A DNA stretch of 24,668 bases from JACGMN01 sp964522635 (GCA_964522635.1 CAZFWT010000022.1:1-24668), one strand, 5' to 3'; shown: positions 16,344-23,607, counted from the first letter of the stretch. Numbers and translations: made by a program. The notes: generated by a model from the sequence alone, not told the origin.

Positions 16344-17540
16344 CTATGCCTCAACCACCCGCCGGTTCAGGTCCCGTTTCCGATCCCGATCTTCCTCGAT
16401 CTGCCGCTCCACGGAGAGTAGAGCATCCTTGAGCACCTCGATGAAGTCCCAGCGGGGTTTCTGCACCTTCGTCATCTCTACCTCGTCTTCGCTCTTCCAC
16501 TTGGTCGTTTTGAGCGGTTTCGGCTCGGCCTGTGCGAAGTACTGCTTATCCGGCGTCTTCACGTGCGCGCTTATCCGGTAAGACGGCACGCCGCCGCGGT
16601 CGTGCTCCTTCTTGATCACGATCTTGATCCAGTGAACCCGGCGCGCGAATCGCGCGATCTTCCGCACTTCGGTCTCGATGATGCGCTCCGCGAGGTCTTT
16701 ATACTCCTCGTCCAGGGTGCCCTCGAGCTCAACCTCCACCATCGCTTCCTCCTTCAGCATGCGGAGGTAGCGCATGATGTCCAGAATAGTAATGAGCCCG
16801 CGTGGCACGTGATCCTTTACGATCGGCACGCCCCGAATGTCATGCCGCTGCAGTAGTTTCGCAACATCCGCGAGACTCGCATCGATCTCCGCCGTAATCA
16901 CCGGCGCACTCATGATGACCGTAACCGGCTGCTCCATACGGGTGATCTTCTCACCCTTGACATCGCCTATGGTCATGCGCCTCTTGGGCTTGTAAATCTT
17001 CTTCACGATGTCCATATCGGTAATGATGCCCAGTAAATTCTGCATCTCATCCACCACGAGCACGCGCCCGATGTTGTTCTTGGTCATGATGCTGCGCGCT
17101 TTCCCGATACTGTCGGTCTTCTGCACGCAGATCGGATCACGATCCATAATCCGACGTACCTCCGCATCTCTCAAGATACGAGAATCCGCGCCCCGCGCCA
17201 TGATGTCATATTCCGTAACGATGCCCGCAAGTGCACCCCTGTCGTCGATTACGGGGGCTGCGCGCTGACCGCAGTCGATGAGCTCCACAATGGCATCAAT
17301 GATCGGCATCTTGTGATGGATGGTGTGGGGCTTGAACATAAATTCATCGACATGCGAGTCGGAATTGGATGCGAGCAGCAGATCATGAATGCTCACCAGA
17401 TAGAGCGCATCGCCCCCCTGCACCACCAGATTGTGAAACCTGTTCTTCTCCATTATCCCGATCGCAGCGCCGACCGTTGTATCAGGCGTGATCGTCACGA
17501 CCTCCCTTGTGCTTATTCCAAGTACCGGTTCGTCAAACAT
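16344..17540 (-). CDS. Four-CBS-repeat protein fused to a ribosome-hibernation-factor (HPF/RaiA)-like domain
   Basis: The 398-residue protein has four CBS repeats in two Bateman modules: about 13-57, 72-115, 128-180 and 203-260. These fit the pattern x-P-x-T-x3-A-x3-M...G-x-x-T-x-x-D-I (for example LLGIITDMDIVKK and PRGLITILDIMRYL), which usually bind adenine nucleotides such as AMP, ATP or SAM. Residues about 268-398 resemble the S30AE/HPF fold: a helix (EEYKDLAERIIETEVRKIAR), strands (HWIKIVIKKEH, YRISAHVKTPDKQYFAQA) and a final helix (WDFIEVLKDALLSVERQIEE) with a basic tail. The likely role is energy- or nucleotide-sensing control of ribosomes, an inference from the fusion. It has its own promoter (17624-17631) and gaggagagg before the ATG. 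Confidence 0.85.
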   Translation of the reverse strand: MFDEPVLGISTREVVTITPDTTVGAAIGIMEKNRFHNLVVQGGDALYLVSIHDLLLASNSDSHVDEFMFKPHTIHHKMPIIDAIVELIDCGQRAAPVIDDRGALAGIVTEYDIMARGADSRILRDAEVRRIMDRDPICVQKTDSIGKARSIMTKNNIGRVLVVDEMQNLLGIITDMDIVKKIYKPKRRMTIGDVKGEKITRMEQPVTVIMSAPVITAEIDASLADVAKLLQRHDIRGVPIVKDHVPRGLITILDIMRYLRMLKEEAMVEVELEGTLDEEYKDLAERIIETEVRKIARFARRVHWIKIVIKKEHDRGGVPSYRISAHVKTPDKQYFAQAEPKPLKTTKWKSEDEVEMTKVQKPRWDFIEVLKDALLSVERQIEEDRDRKRDLNRRVVEA

Positions 17541-17623
17541 CTCTCTTTTCCTCTCCTCTCCTCTTTTCAGCTCGTGCAGACTGAATGAAAGCTTATTACC
17601 GTGGAATAACTTAAACTTACTGA

Positions 17624-17631
17624 TTTATAAA
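17624..17631 (-). promoter_or_regulatory. TATA box of the CBS/HPF-like gene
   Basis: TTTATAAA, inside the palindrome GATTTATAAATC, is preceded on the minus strand by ttggggtg, which fits a BRE. It lies about 85 bases upstream of the ATG at 17540, giving a leader of about 55-60 bases that contains the purine-rich ribosome binding site. Confidence 0.65.
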
Positions 17632-17713
17632 TCACCCCAAACACCCGTTTCAACGGTCTAAGCGTTCGTGCAGAAGCTCCTAGCAGGGTATCGCGCTACG
17701 GACTCCGTTCGGG

Positions 17714-18772
17714 TCACGAAGCGAGCACGAGTTTGGCGATCTCTTCAGCCGGGAGGTTGTTCTCCTTCCCGACCGCGATCGTGCAGAGATTTTGGATCTC
17801 AAGCTCCTTGAGGTACAGGAACCCGATGATCGTGCCGATGTTAATGGGGTAGCCCTTCAAGGTCTTCCGTACCACGGTGGCGAAATGGCGCCACAGCGCG
17901 TCCTCGAAGGGAATGAGCGTCTTCTCCGTGTCGTAGAGCGGCAATACGCGGATCAACACGTCTGTATAGGGCGAAGCGGGCATTGCACGGATAGTCGCAC
18001 CGACGTTCTCCGCCATTATTGCCTCGTTCAGCGCGTCCGCACCGAAATCCACAAGATACGCGTAGGGCAGCACATAGCTCCTGATCTTGCCAGGAGGTAT
18101 CTCTTCAGCCTTGCAGCGGAGCAAGGTCATGATATTCGTCAGATCCAGCTCAGTACCCACGATCTTTCTCACGATCTTACGGTCGGCACCGCCTAACTCC
18201 TCCGTTTGCTCCCAGATCGCACCGCAGATCTCTTCATCAAGCGCGCGCTCGAGTACAAGGAGCCGTCCCGTCGTTTCATACTCAGGGTACGCGTTCGCCA
18301 ACACCTCGCGATACGGACTCTCCGTGTGGCTTATCAGATCGGCGAGCGAGTCCACCTCCTTCAACTTGCTCATGCGGCGTTTGAAGACGTCTTCAACGGG
18401 GAATATGAGCGTCTCGACCCCGGCCGATGTCCGTGTATCGGTCGCCTTTGTGCGTAAGAGTGCCTTGAGATTCTTCACCTCCAGACGTCTGAGGATTTCG
18501 AAAAAAATGTCCCGAATTGCGCCTTTCGTTGACCTGAGCACCATTACGTACTGGCTGACGAGTTCAGCCTTTAACGCATCTTCGATCCGTCGTGCGTCGA
18601 GCGTGGTCACCCCCGCTCGGGTTAACTGCTCCTTGTACGCGGTATCCATCAGTAACGGCAGAAAATCGCTCGGCCGAGCTTCAATCAACTCGCGTAGTTT
18701 CCCTTCCGCTATGATGTCTCCCACTCGTGCCCTTATTCGCGCATACACATTCGCGTAGTTCGATACACCCAT
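17714..18772 (-). CDS. atpC: A-type ATP synthase subunit C
   Basis: The 352-residue, mainly helical protein matches subunit C of the A/V-type ATPase (the V-ATPase d-subunit family), which caps the membrane rotor ring and links it to the central stalk. Marks are the N-terminal YANVYARIRARVGDI, the internal repeats RDIFFEILRRLEVKNLKALL and DLTNIMTLLRCKAEEI, and the C-terminal PINIGTIIGFLYLKELEIQNL followed by EIAKLVLAS. Length is normal. Subunit C genes usually sit inside the atp operon between E and F; here no other ATPase gene is within the window. It starts 36 bases after tRNA-Pro on the same strand and may share its transcript. Confidence 0.9.
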   Translation of the reverse strand: MGVSNYANVYARIRARVGDIIAEGKLRELIEARPSDFLPLLMDTAYKEQLTRAGVTTLDARRIEDALKAELVSQYVMVLRSTKGAIRDIFFEILRRLEVKNLKALLRTKATDTRTSAGVETLIFPVEDVFKRRMSKLKEVDSLADLISHTESPYREVLANAYPEYETTGRLLVLERALDEEICGAIWEQTEELGGADRKIVRKIVGTELDLTNIMTLLRCKAEEIPPGKIRSYVLPYAYLVDFGADALNEAIMAENVGATIRAMPASPYTDVLIRVLPLYDTEKTLIPFEDALWRHFATVVRKTLKGYPINIGTIIGFLYLKELEIQNLCTIAVGKENNLPAEEIAKLVLAS

Positions 18773-18808
18773 TGCCTGCCTCGTTCTCCTAATGAATGGT
18801 CGTGGAGA

Positions 18809-18882
18809 TGGGGCTGCGGAGATTTGAACTCCGGTTACCAGCTCCCCGAGCTGGAAGGATAACCTGGCTACCCTACAGCCCC
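18809..18882 (-). tRNA. tRNA-Pro (anticodon GGG)
   Basis: The gene is complete and has no intron. Acceptor strands GGGGCTG and CAGCCCC are fully paired with discriminator A. The D arm is GGGT...TCCT with a G10-U25 pair. The anticodon arm is CCAGC-TCGGGGA-GCTGG, with anticodon GGG at 18847-18845, variable bases TAAC, and T arm CGGAG-TTCAAAT-CTCCG. CCA is not encoded. Position 33, before the anticodon, is C where U33 is almost universal; the pairing leaves no room for a shifted reading of the loop. The gene lies just upstream of atpC and divergent from deoxyhypusine synthase. Confidence 0.93.
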
Positions 18883-18920
18883 ATACCAGCCCAACTACGG
18901 TGCCTGCCGCGACCTTACAT

Positions 18921-18947
18921 TCTCTTTATTCGTCTAGCTATTAAAAT
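18921..18947. promoter_or_regulatory. Shared promoter region of tRNA-Pro (-) and deoxyhypusine synthase (+)
   Basis: Two TATA-like elements lie in this AT-rich stretch: CTTTATTC (about 18924-18931), which on the minus strand reads GAATAAAG about 40 bases before the tRNA, and ATTAAAAT (18940-18947), which would start plus-strand transcription near 18970. Assignment of each element to one gene is inferred. Confidence 0.4.
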
Positions 18948-19015
18948 GCGTACTTTTTTGTGTTAGATGCGCTTTGGTCTATGTACTGCCCGTTCTGGCA
19001 GCGACGCGAGGGGAA

Positions 19016-20014
19016 ATGGACGAAGAGGGGTACACCGGGGACTTGGACGGATTACGACCCGTGAAGGGCGTTCGAATTGGCGCCCACACGAGCATTGACG
19101 AGCTCATAAAAGGGCTGCGATCCTCAGCCTTCGGTGCCGGGAGATTAGCAAAGGCAGTGGATATTTTTACCGAGATGCAGACCGAGGAGACAACGAAGTT
19201 CATGGGCGTTGCCGGTGCACTGGTTCCCGCGGGCATGCGTACGATACTCGCCGAGCTGATACGTGACCGATACGTGGACGTCGTCGTATCGACTGGTGCA
19301 AATCTCGTGCATGATATCATCGAGGCGCTGGGCGAGCACCACTATCTCGTCGAGAGCACGAGTACGGGCGCTCACGGCGATAAAGATGACGTTTGGCTCA
19401 GGAAGCAGGGCGTTGATCGGATTTACGATGTGCTCGTGCACGACGAGGCGTTTGCGCGGCTCGAAGCGTTTTTACACGGCGTCTTCGAGCAAATGAGCGG
19501 TCGGCGGTACAGTATTCGCGAATTCCTCACCGCAATCGGTGAGAATCTTTCGGATCCCGATTCGATCCTGCAGTCTGCGGTGGAGAGCGGTGTGCCCGTG
19601 TTCTGCCCGGCGATTGCTGATTCCATGATCGGGCTCCACGCCTGGCTCTACAAGCAAATGGGCTCGCTCGAGGTCGATGCCTTTGACGATATGAAGGAGT
19701 TGATCGAGCTCTTCTCCGTGGCACCACGCGCGGGCGCGCTCATCCTTGGCGGTGGCGTGCCCAAGAATTTTATCTTCCAGGCGGCGCTGATCGCACCGCG
19801 ACCGGAGGGCAAGGAAGGGCTCGATTACGCCATTCAAATTACAACCAGCACACCGGAAGATGGGAGCCTGAGCGGTGCGACCCTGGAGGAGGCGAAATCG
19901 TGGGGGAAGATCAGCGAGCATGCGAAGACCGTGACCCTTTATGGTGACGCTACCGTAGCACTACCGCTCATCGTCGCTGCGGTCCGGGAACGGCTGAAGA
20001 AAGCGACCCGGTGA
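19016..20014 (+). CDS. dys: Deoxyhypusine synthase
   Basis: The 332-residue enzyme moves the aminobutyl group of spermidine to a lysine of initiation factor aIF5A, the first step to hypusine. Family marks are FMGVAGALVPAGMR, VSTGANLVHDIIE, GAHGDKDD and, at the active site, GATLEEAKSWGKISEHAKTV, in which the Lys of SWGK forms the covalent enamine intermediate. The segment LYGDATVALPLIVAAV closes the Rossmann fold. I choose ATG 19016, preceded by a gagggg stretch. A TTG at 18974 would add 14 residues and lies almost at the expected transcription start. aIF5A itself is not in the window. No agmatine-specific feature can be judged from sequence. Confidence 0.94.
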   Translation: MDEEGYTGDLDGLRPVKGVRIGAHTSIDELIKGLRSSAFGAGRLAKAVDIFTEMQTEETTKFMGVAGALVPAGMRTILAELIRDRYVDVVVSTGANLVHDIIEALGEHHYLVESTSTGAHGDKDDVWLRKQGVDRIYDVLVHDEAFARLEAFLHGVFEQMSGRRYSIREFLTAIGENLSDPDSILQSAVESGVPVFCPAIADSMIGLHAWLYKQMGSLEVDAFDDMKELIELFSVAPRAGALILGGGVPKNFIFQAALIAPRPEGKEGLDYAIQITTSTPEDGSLSGATLEEAKSWGKISEHAKTVTLYGDATVALPLIVAAVRERLKKATR

Positions 20015-20137
20015 GTGCTTCTGTCATCCGCTGCGGAGCCGCTGGTTCTTCTCCTGTGAGCTGGGCAGTACCAGGAGCATGCGGTAGAAGGCAAATCTTT
20101 TATGCATCCCTGTATGTCTCTTCTATGAAGCGGGCTT

Positions 20138-20785
20138 ATGGATCGCGCCGGAAAAGTAGTGATCATCTTCTCTGCGCTCGGGATCGGCATGCTCTATGGC
20201 GTATCCTTACTCATGGTGCCGCCAACGGTACCACTTGACGAGATCCCACGCTACGAAGGCTCGAGCGTTCGTACGCGTGGTCTCGTTACGGACGTGAGCG
20301 GAACGGAATACGGCCACGTGCTTGTGAGCTTGGCGGCGAATCAAACGACACTGCTCCTGTTCGTTACCCCATCGGATCAGTCGGGGATCATAAGTGATCT
20401 GAGTTACGGCGACGAGATTGTGGCTGAGGGCAGAGTCCAGGTCTACCGGGGGGAGTACGAGCTCGTTACTGCTGAGCTTGCAATCGCAAAAGTGAACGCG
20501 AGTGCGAATCGGATAGTGTTCCTTCCACAGCTCGCCAGCGAGCCAGAGCGGTTCGAAGGGGCGCGGATACGAGTCGCCGGCACGATCGATGATCTTTACA
20601 CGTCCGTTCTCTATCTTGCCGACGGAACGGGTACTTATCGACTGCGCGTGAAGCCAAGGAGCGGAGCTCTCATCACCTCTGAGCTTCAGGAGGGGGATAA
20701 GATCGTCGCAGAGGGCGTGCTTTCCTACGATTCCATGGAATTACGGTATGAATTGAATCTGATCGCGGTTGAGCCGCTCTCGTGA
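20138..20785 (+). CDS. Membrane-anchored protein with two OB-fold domains, function unknown
   Basis: The 215-residue protein has an N-terminal hydrophobic segment (about 6-27, VVIIFSALGIGMLYGVSLLM) that acts as a signal anchor or uncleaved signal, so the rest is probably outside the membrane. Two OB-fold-like repeats follow, about 42-125 and 138-213, each with the pattern V-R-x-x-G-x-V-x-D ... L-x-x-G-D-x-I-V-A-E-G (SYGDEIVAEGRVQVYRGEYEL and QEGDKIVAEGVLSYDSMELRY). OB folds of this nucleic-acid-binding (tRNA_anti-like) type occur in many archaeal exported proteins of unknown role. A TATA-like CTTTTATG at 20097-20104 precedes the ATG by about 40 bases. It follows deoxyhypusine synthase by 123 bases and converges on queD. 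Confidence 0.75.
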   Translation: MDRAGKVVIIFSALGIGMLYGVSLLMVPPTVPLDEIPRYEGSSVRTRGLVTDVSGTEYGHVLVSLAANQTTLLLFVTPSDQSGIISDLSYGDEIVAEGRVQVYRGEYELVTAELAIAKVNASANRIVFLPQLASEPERFEGARIRVAGTIDDLYTSVLYLADGTGTYRLRVKPRSGALITSELQEGDKIVAEGVLSYDSMELRYELNLIAVEPLS

Positions 20786-20794
20786 TCGCGTTAC

Positions 20795-21154
20795 TCACCG
20801 CTCGATCAGTACCCACTTGTCGTTCGCTTCCCAGACGCGTACGGAGTGCAGCGAGACGCCCAACTTCGAGCCGTAAAAGCGCTGCTCCAATTCGGATTTT
20901 AAGAAGAGCGCGATGTTCTCACTCGTCGGATACCCCAGCACCTCGTTGAGATACGTGTGATCAACCAGTGCGAGCACGTCGGCGATAACAGCCTTCAATT
21001 CCGCAAAATCGGCCACACAACCGGTCTCATCATTCTGCTCGCCTTCTACCACGATATCCACACGATAGGTGTGCCCGTGAAGCTGTTTGCATTTCCCCGG
21101 ATGCCGGGCGAGCGAATGCGCCGCGTCAAAATGGGTGGTGATCCCGAGTTTCAT
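20795..21154 (-). CDS. queD: 6-carboxytetrahydropterin synthase / 6-pyruvoyltetrahydropterin synthase homologue (QueD)
   Basis: The 119-residue T-fold enzyme has the zinc histidines H13 (DAAHSL), H26 and H28 (LHGHTY) and the catalytic Cys C22, giving the C-x3-H-G-H spacing of QueD. The Asp-His pair in LVDHTYLNE and the substrate-binding Glu in VRVWEAND are also present. QueD makes 6-carboxytetrahydropterin from dihydroneopterin triphosphate, the second step to preQ0 and then archaeosine in tRNA. A pterin role for the archaeal paralogue cannot be excluded. No other preQ0 gene is nearby. The short ATG-started N-terminus (MKLGITTHFDAAH) is standard. It is divergent from rpl39e. Confidence 0.88.
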   Translation of the reverse strand: MKLGITTHFDAAHSLARHPGKCKQLHGHTYRVDIVVEGEQNDETGCVADFAELKAVIADVLALVDHTYLNEVLGYPTSENIALFLKSELEQRFYGSKLGVSLHSVRVWEANDKWVLIER

Positions 21155-21210
21155 CGTTGATCTTCTCGCACGCGCCCAAATGCGAGCTTGTTTACCTCTT
21201 GCACTCGCAG

Positions 21211-21220
21211 ATATTTAAAT
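21211..21220 (+). promoter_or_regulatory. TATA box of the rpl39e-rpl31e-aIF6 operon
   Basis: ATATTTAAAT lies 30-40 bases before the ATG of rpl39e at 21250, predicting a very short leader. It is the strongest TATA match between queD and the ribosomal genes. Confidence 0.65.
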
Positions 21221-21249
21221 ACGAGAGGGGCTTGATAGTATACAGGGAA

Positions 21250-21408
21250 ATGGCATGGGGCAAGAACACGCGAGGCAGAAAGATCAGGCTCGCGAAGGCG
21301 AATCGGCAGAATAGACGGGTTCCTGCATGGATCATGATAAGGACGAACCGGAACGTGACCACGCACCCGAAACGACGGCACTGGCGACGCACAAAACTCA
21401 AGGTGTAA
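21250..21408 (+). CDS. rpl39e: Ribosomal protein L39e
   Basis: The 52-residue, strongly basic protein lines up with the L39e family over its whole length: RLAKANRQNRRVP, then WIMIRTNRNVTTHPKRRHWRRTKLKV. L39e is a small component of the 50S exit tunnel found only in archaea and eukaryotes. The start is ATG 21250. Upstream in-frame sequence runs through the TATA box and queD start region and is not coding. It is first in the conserved archaeal order rpl39e-rpl31e-aIF6. Confidence 0.96.
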   Translation: MAWGKNTRGRKIRLAKANRQNRRVPAWIMIRTNRNVTTHPKRRHWRRTKLKV

Positions 21409-21447
21409 GTAAGTAAGTAGGTGGGTAGATGGGTAGGTACGTAAAGG
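21403..21447 (+). repeat. Degenerate GTAA/GGTA tetranucleotide repeat between rpl39e and rpl31e
   Basis: From the rpl39e stop codon onward the sequence is a run of imperfect four-base units (gtaagtaagtaggtgggtag, then atgggtaggtacgtaa). It fills most of the 66-base gap. It may be a slippage product and includes purine-rich segments that could aid ribosome binding to rpl31e. Confidence 0.7.
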
Positions 21448-21474
21448 AGCGTAATTAAGGGAGTAAGCACGAAC

Positions 21475-21744
21475 ATGGGCGAAGAGAAAGGAAGGGGCAT
21501 TGGCGAGCGGATCTATACCATACCGCTCCGGTCGGTGAAGAAAACGCCACGGTGGAAGCGGAGCACCCGGGCAATAAGCGTGATTCGTGATTTCCTGCAG
21601 CATCATACCAAATCAGATGTCGTTCTTTTAGATTCATCAATAAATGAGAAGGTGTGGGAACGGGGGTCGCAGAAGCCGCCGTCCAGAATTCGCGTGAAGG
21701 TAAAGGAAGAAGAGGACGTTGTCAAGGCTGAGCTGGTAGAATAG
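21475..21744 (+). CDS. rpl31e: Ribosomal protein L31e
   Basis: The 89-residue basic protein matches L31e, a 50S protein at the exit-tunnel rim. Marks are ERIYTIPLRSVKKTPRWKRS and a central VIRDFLQHHTKSD helix followed by the strand-rich VLLDSSINEKVWERGSQKPP, then RIRVKVKEEE. The N-terminal MGEEKGRGIG is slightly longer than usual. A ggga/gtaa leader stretch comes before the ATG. It sits between rpl39e and aIF6 as in many archaea. Confidence 0.95.
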   Translation: MGEEKGRGIGERIYTIPLRSVKKTPRWKRSTRAISVIRDFLQHHTKSDVVLLDSSINEKVWERGSQKPPSRIRVKVKEEEDVVKAELVE

Positions 21745-21758
21745 GGTATTCTGATTTG

Positions 21759-22469
21759 ATGAAGCGGCGAGGCGAGCAGGAGATAAGAAGGCTTTTTACG
21801 ATCGAAGGCAGCTCGTTTATCGGCGTCTTTGCCACCTGCACCGAGTCCCTCGTCCTTGTACCGCGCTTCATTCCTCAGCGGCTCGTGACCGAGCTGGAGC
21901 GCGCGCTGGGTGTGCCGGCGGTGCGAACCCTCGTTGCCGAGACCTCGCTGGTCGGCTGTCTGGTCGCGGGGAACTCGAACGGCCTGGTCTTCTCACCCTA
22001 CGCACTGGACAGCGAGCTTGAGCGCATCGATGCCGCGGCACGTGCAGCGGGAGTGCACGTGCACCTGAGCAAACTACCCAAAGAGGAAGTGCTGAGTGCT
22101 GCGGGTAATATCATTCTGGCGAACGATTCCGTGGCGCTCGTGCATCCAGAGGTGTTGGAGCAGACGCGGGAGCTCATTCACGCCACGCTCGGCGTGCAGG
22201 TGCATACGGGCACGATCGGCGGCGTGAAGACGGTAGGCATGGCTGCGGTAGCGACGAACAAAGGCGTTCTGGCGCATCGGAACGCTACGTATGATGAATT
22301 AGAGTTCCTGGAACAGATCTTCGAGCTGCCCGTGGGGATCGGGAGTGTGAATTTCGGGATTCCGCTCATTGGCGCTGCTCTGCTCGCGAACTCCAGGGGC
22401 TATGCTGTGGGCGATGAGACTTCAGGCGCGGAACTGGGCCGAATCGTGGACACGCTCGGGTTTGAATAG
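21759..22469 (+). CDS. eif6: Translation initiation factor 6 (ribosome anti-association factor)
   Basis: The 236-residue protein matches aIF6, which binds the 50S subunit and prevents premature joining with 30S. The five-fold pseudo-symmetric repeats are visible as GSSFIGVFATCTESLVLVP, then LVGCLVAGNSNGLVFSP, DSVALVHPEV with TLGVQVHTGTIGG, VGMAAVATNKGVLAHRNAT and VGIGSVNFGIPLIGAALLANSRG. The true start is ATG 21759, one codon after a TTG. The gene begins 14 bases after the rpl31e stop and must be cotranscribed with it. The genes that often follow in archaea (rplX/L18ae, pfdA, ftsY) are missing here: the next gene is on the other strand. Confidence 0.95.
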   Translation: MKRRGEQEIRRLFTIEGSSFIGVFATCTESLVLVPRFIPQRLVTELERALGVPAVRTLVAETSLVGCLVAGNSNGLVFSPYALDSELERIDAAARAAGVHVHLSKLPKEEVLSAAGNIILANDSVALVHPEVLEQTRELIHATLGVQVHTGTIGGVKTVGMAAVATNKGVLAHRNATYDELEFLEQIFELPVGIGSVNFGIPLIGAALLANSRGYAVGDETSGAELGRIVDTLGFE

Positions 22470-22482
22470 CCGAAAGAGGCTA
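22467..22482 (+). terminator. Small hairpin at the end of the aIF6 gene
   Basis: TAGCC, loop GAAAGA, GGCTA overlaps the stop codon and is followed 10 bases later by AATTTTGAACGTTTT. It is a weak candidate terminator. Confidence 0.3.
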
Positions 22483-22647
22483 CAGTATCAGAATTTTGAA
22501 CGTTTTGCATGCCAAGCCTGGAACTCAGCGGGTAAAAAATGAACTTGTAAACAAAATGAAATGGGGCCGTTAAGAGAAGGAACCCCGCCAATCTACCGTT
22601 TCCTCTCACCGGCACCCTTGGTATTTATGGTGGCGGAAATTCCCGGG

Positions 22648-23190
22648 CTATATCTCGCTGAGCAGTTTCTGCCATCGCGCGATGTGCTCATCCTCGTCCG
22701 CTCGGTTCTTCTTGATCATCCTGAGGGTATCCTCATCCCATTCGATCGTCCGGATCAGTTCGTCGTAGTGTTTTGTGGCGGTATTCTCCACCCAGATCCC
22801 CGTCTGGAGGATCGCCTTCTTGCCCCGCAGCCGCGAGACGTAGCCAAAGACCGCGCTGATAACCCAGTTGATCCAGCGCGACTTGCTCGGCTTCCACCCG
22901 TACTCGTAGAGCTTGATCTGAAAATCCTGGAGATGGGTCATCTCGTTCGCCATCGACGCGATCAAGAGCCGATTTAACTCACTCGTCTCGCTCGTGAGCT
23001 GGAACTTATAGACGTTGATGGCCATCGTCTCCGCGGTATGCAACGTACGTAAACCCTTTTTGATCGCTTTTAACCGTTCAGGAGCCATCCCCGTCCCCCG
23101 CAGCCGAATATCAGCAACCCGTACCGGCGGCCGTATCAAATCGACATCAAGCCCCTGGTTACCCGCAGGGACACCCTGCTGTTTCTCCAT
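22648..23190 (-). CDS. Ferritin-like diiron protein of the COQ7/demethoxyubiquinone-hydroxylase type
   Basis: The 180-residue protein forms a four-helix bundle from residue about 36, with a complete diiron set: E54 (HTAETMAINVY), E83-x2-H86 (NEMTHLQDF), E135 (VENTATKHY) and E166-x2-H169 (DEDEHIARW). The middle has a hydrophobic stretch (WINWVISAVFGYVSRLRG), like the membrane-touching helix of COQ7. COQ7 hydroxylates a quinone precursor with O2; in an anaerobic archaeon a role in oxygen or peroxide defence, or in quinone-like lipid chemistry, is possible but unproven. The first 35 residues are proline-rich and poorly conserved. A TTATAG element about 25 bases before the ATG suggests a leaderless transcript. 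The cupin remnant lies divergently upstream. Confidence 0.75.
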   Translation of the reverse strand: MEKQQGVPAGNQGLDVDLIRPPVRVADIRLRGTGMAPERLKAIKKGLRTLHTAETMAINVYKFQLTSETSELNRLLIASMANEMTHLQDFQIKLYEYGWKPSKSRWINWVISAVFGYVSRLRGKKAILQTGIWVENTATKHYDELIRTIEWDEDTLRMIKKNRADEDEHIARWQKLLSEI

Positions 23191-23286
23191 ACACTATCAA
23201 TCCCACTGCCAGCTATAAGAAACTATCGGTACTGGGAAGGTTTATCTTCCTCAGCAGAACACAAAACGATAAAGAAAAGGAGAGAG

Positions 23287-23607
23287 ATGTTTATCGAAAA
23301 GTTGCAGGGCGGCGTGGATCTCAACCGTTTGTGCACGTCGGATAGCGGCAATCTACGAGACGTATCTTGAGCAGGGCCAAACAATCCAACCACACTTCCA
23401 TCCTGACGCGGAGGAACTCTACTACCTCCTATCAGGTAACGGTGTGTCATGCATATAGGGGACGAACAGCGCGAAGTTGAAGCTGGCGATGTGATTTATA
23501 TACCTCCGGAAACGGTCCACTTTCTTCACAACAACTCATCAGCGCCTATTCGATTTATCACCCTGATGGTTAGGACCAGGGCTGAACTCATGCCCTATAT
23601 CCTGTAG
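23287..23607 (+). pseudogene. Cupin-domain protein gene broken by two compensating frameshifts
   Basis: A ggagagag ribosome binding site precedes ATG 23287. Frame 1 reads MFIEKLQGGVDLNRL and stops at TGA 23368. A second frame continues from about 23333 as RRIAAIYETYLEQGQTIQPH, then FHPDAEELYYLLSGNGV, and would stop at TAG near 23456. The first frame resumes at ATG 23449 as MHIGDEQREVEAGDVIYIPP, then ETVHFLHNNSSAPIRFITLM, to TAG 23605. Joined, they give a complete single cupin barrel of about 105 residues with both metal motifs (H-x-H-x5-E and the later P-x4-H). One extra base near 23330-23342 and two (TC) at 23447-23448 restore the frame. The coding remains well conserved, so either the decay is recent or the sequence contains errors. 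Confidence 0.75.

Noticed and set aside
21400..21450. Possible CRISPR repeat
   Set aside because: Four-base units without spacers are a simple repeat; no CRISPR array or cas gene is in the window.
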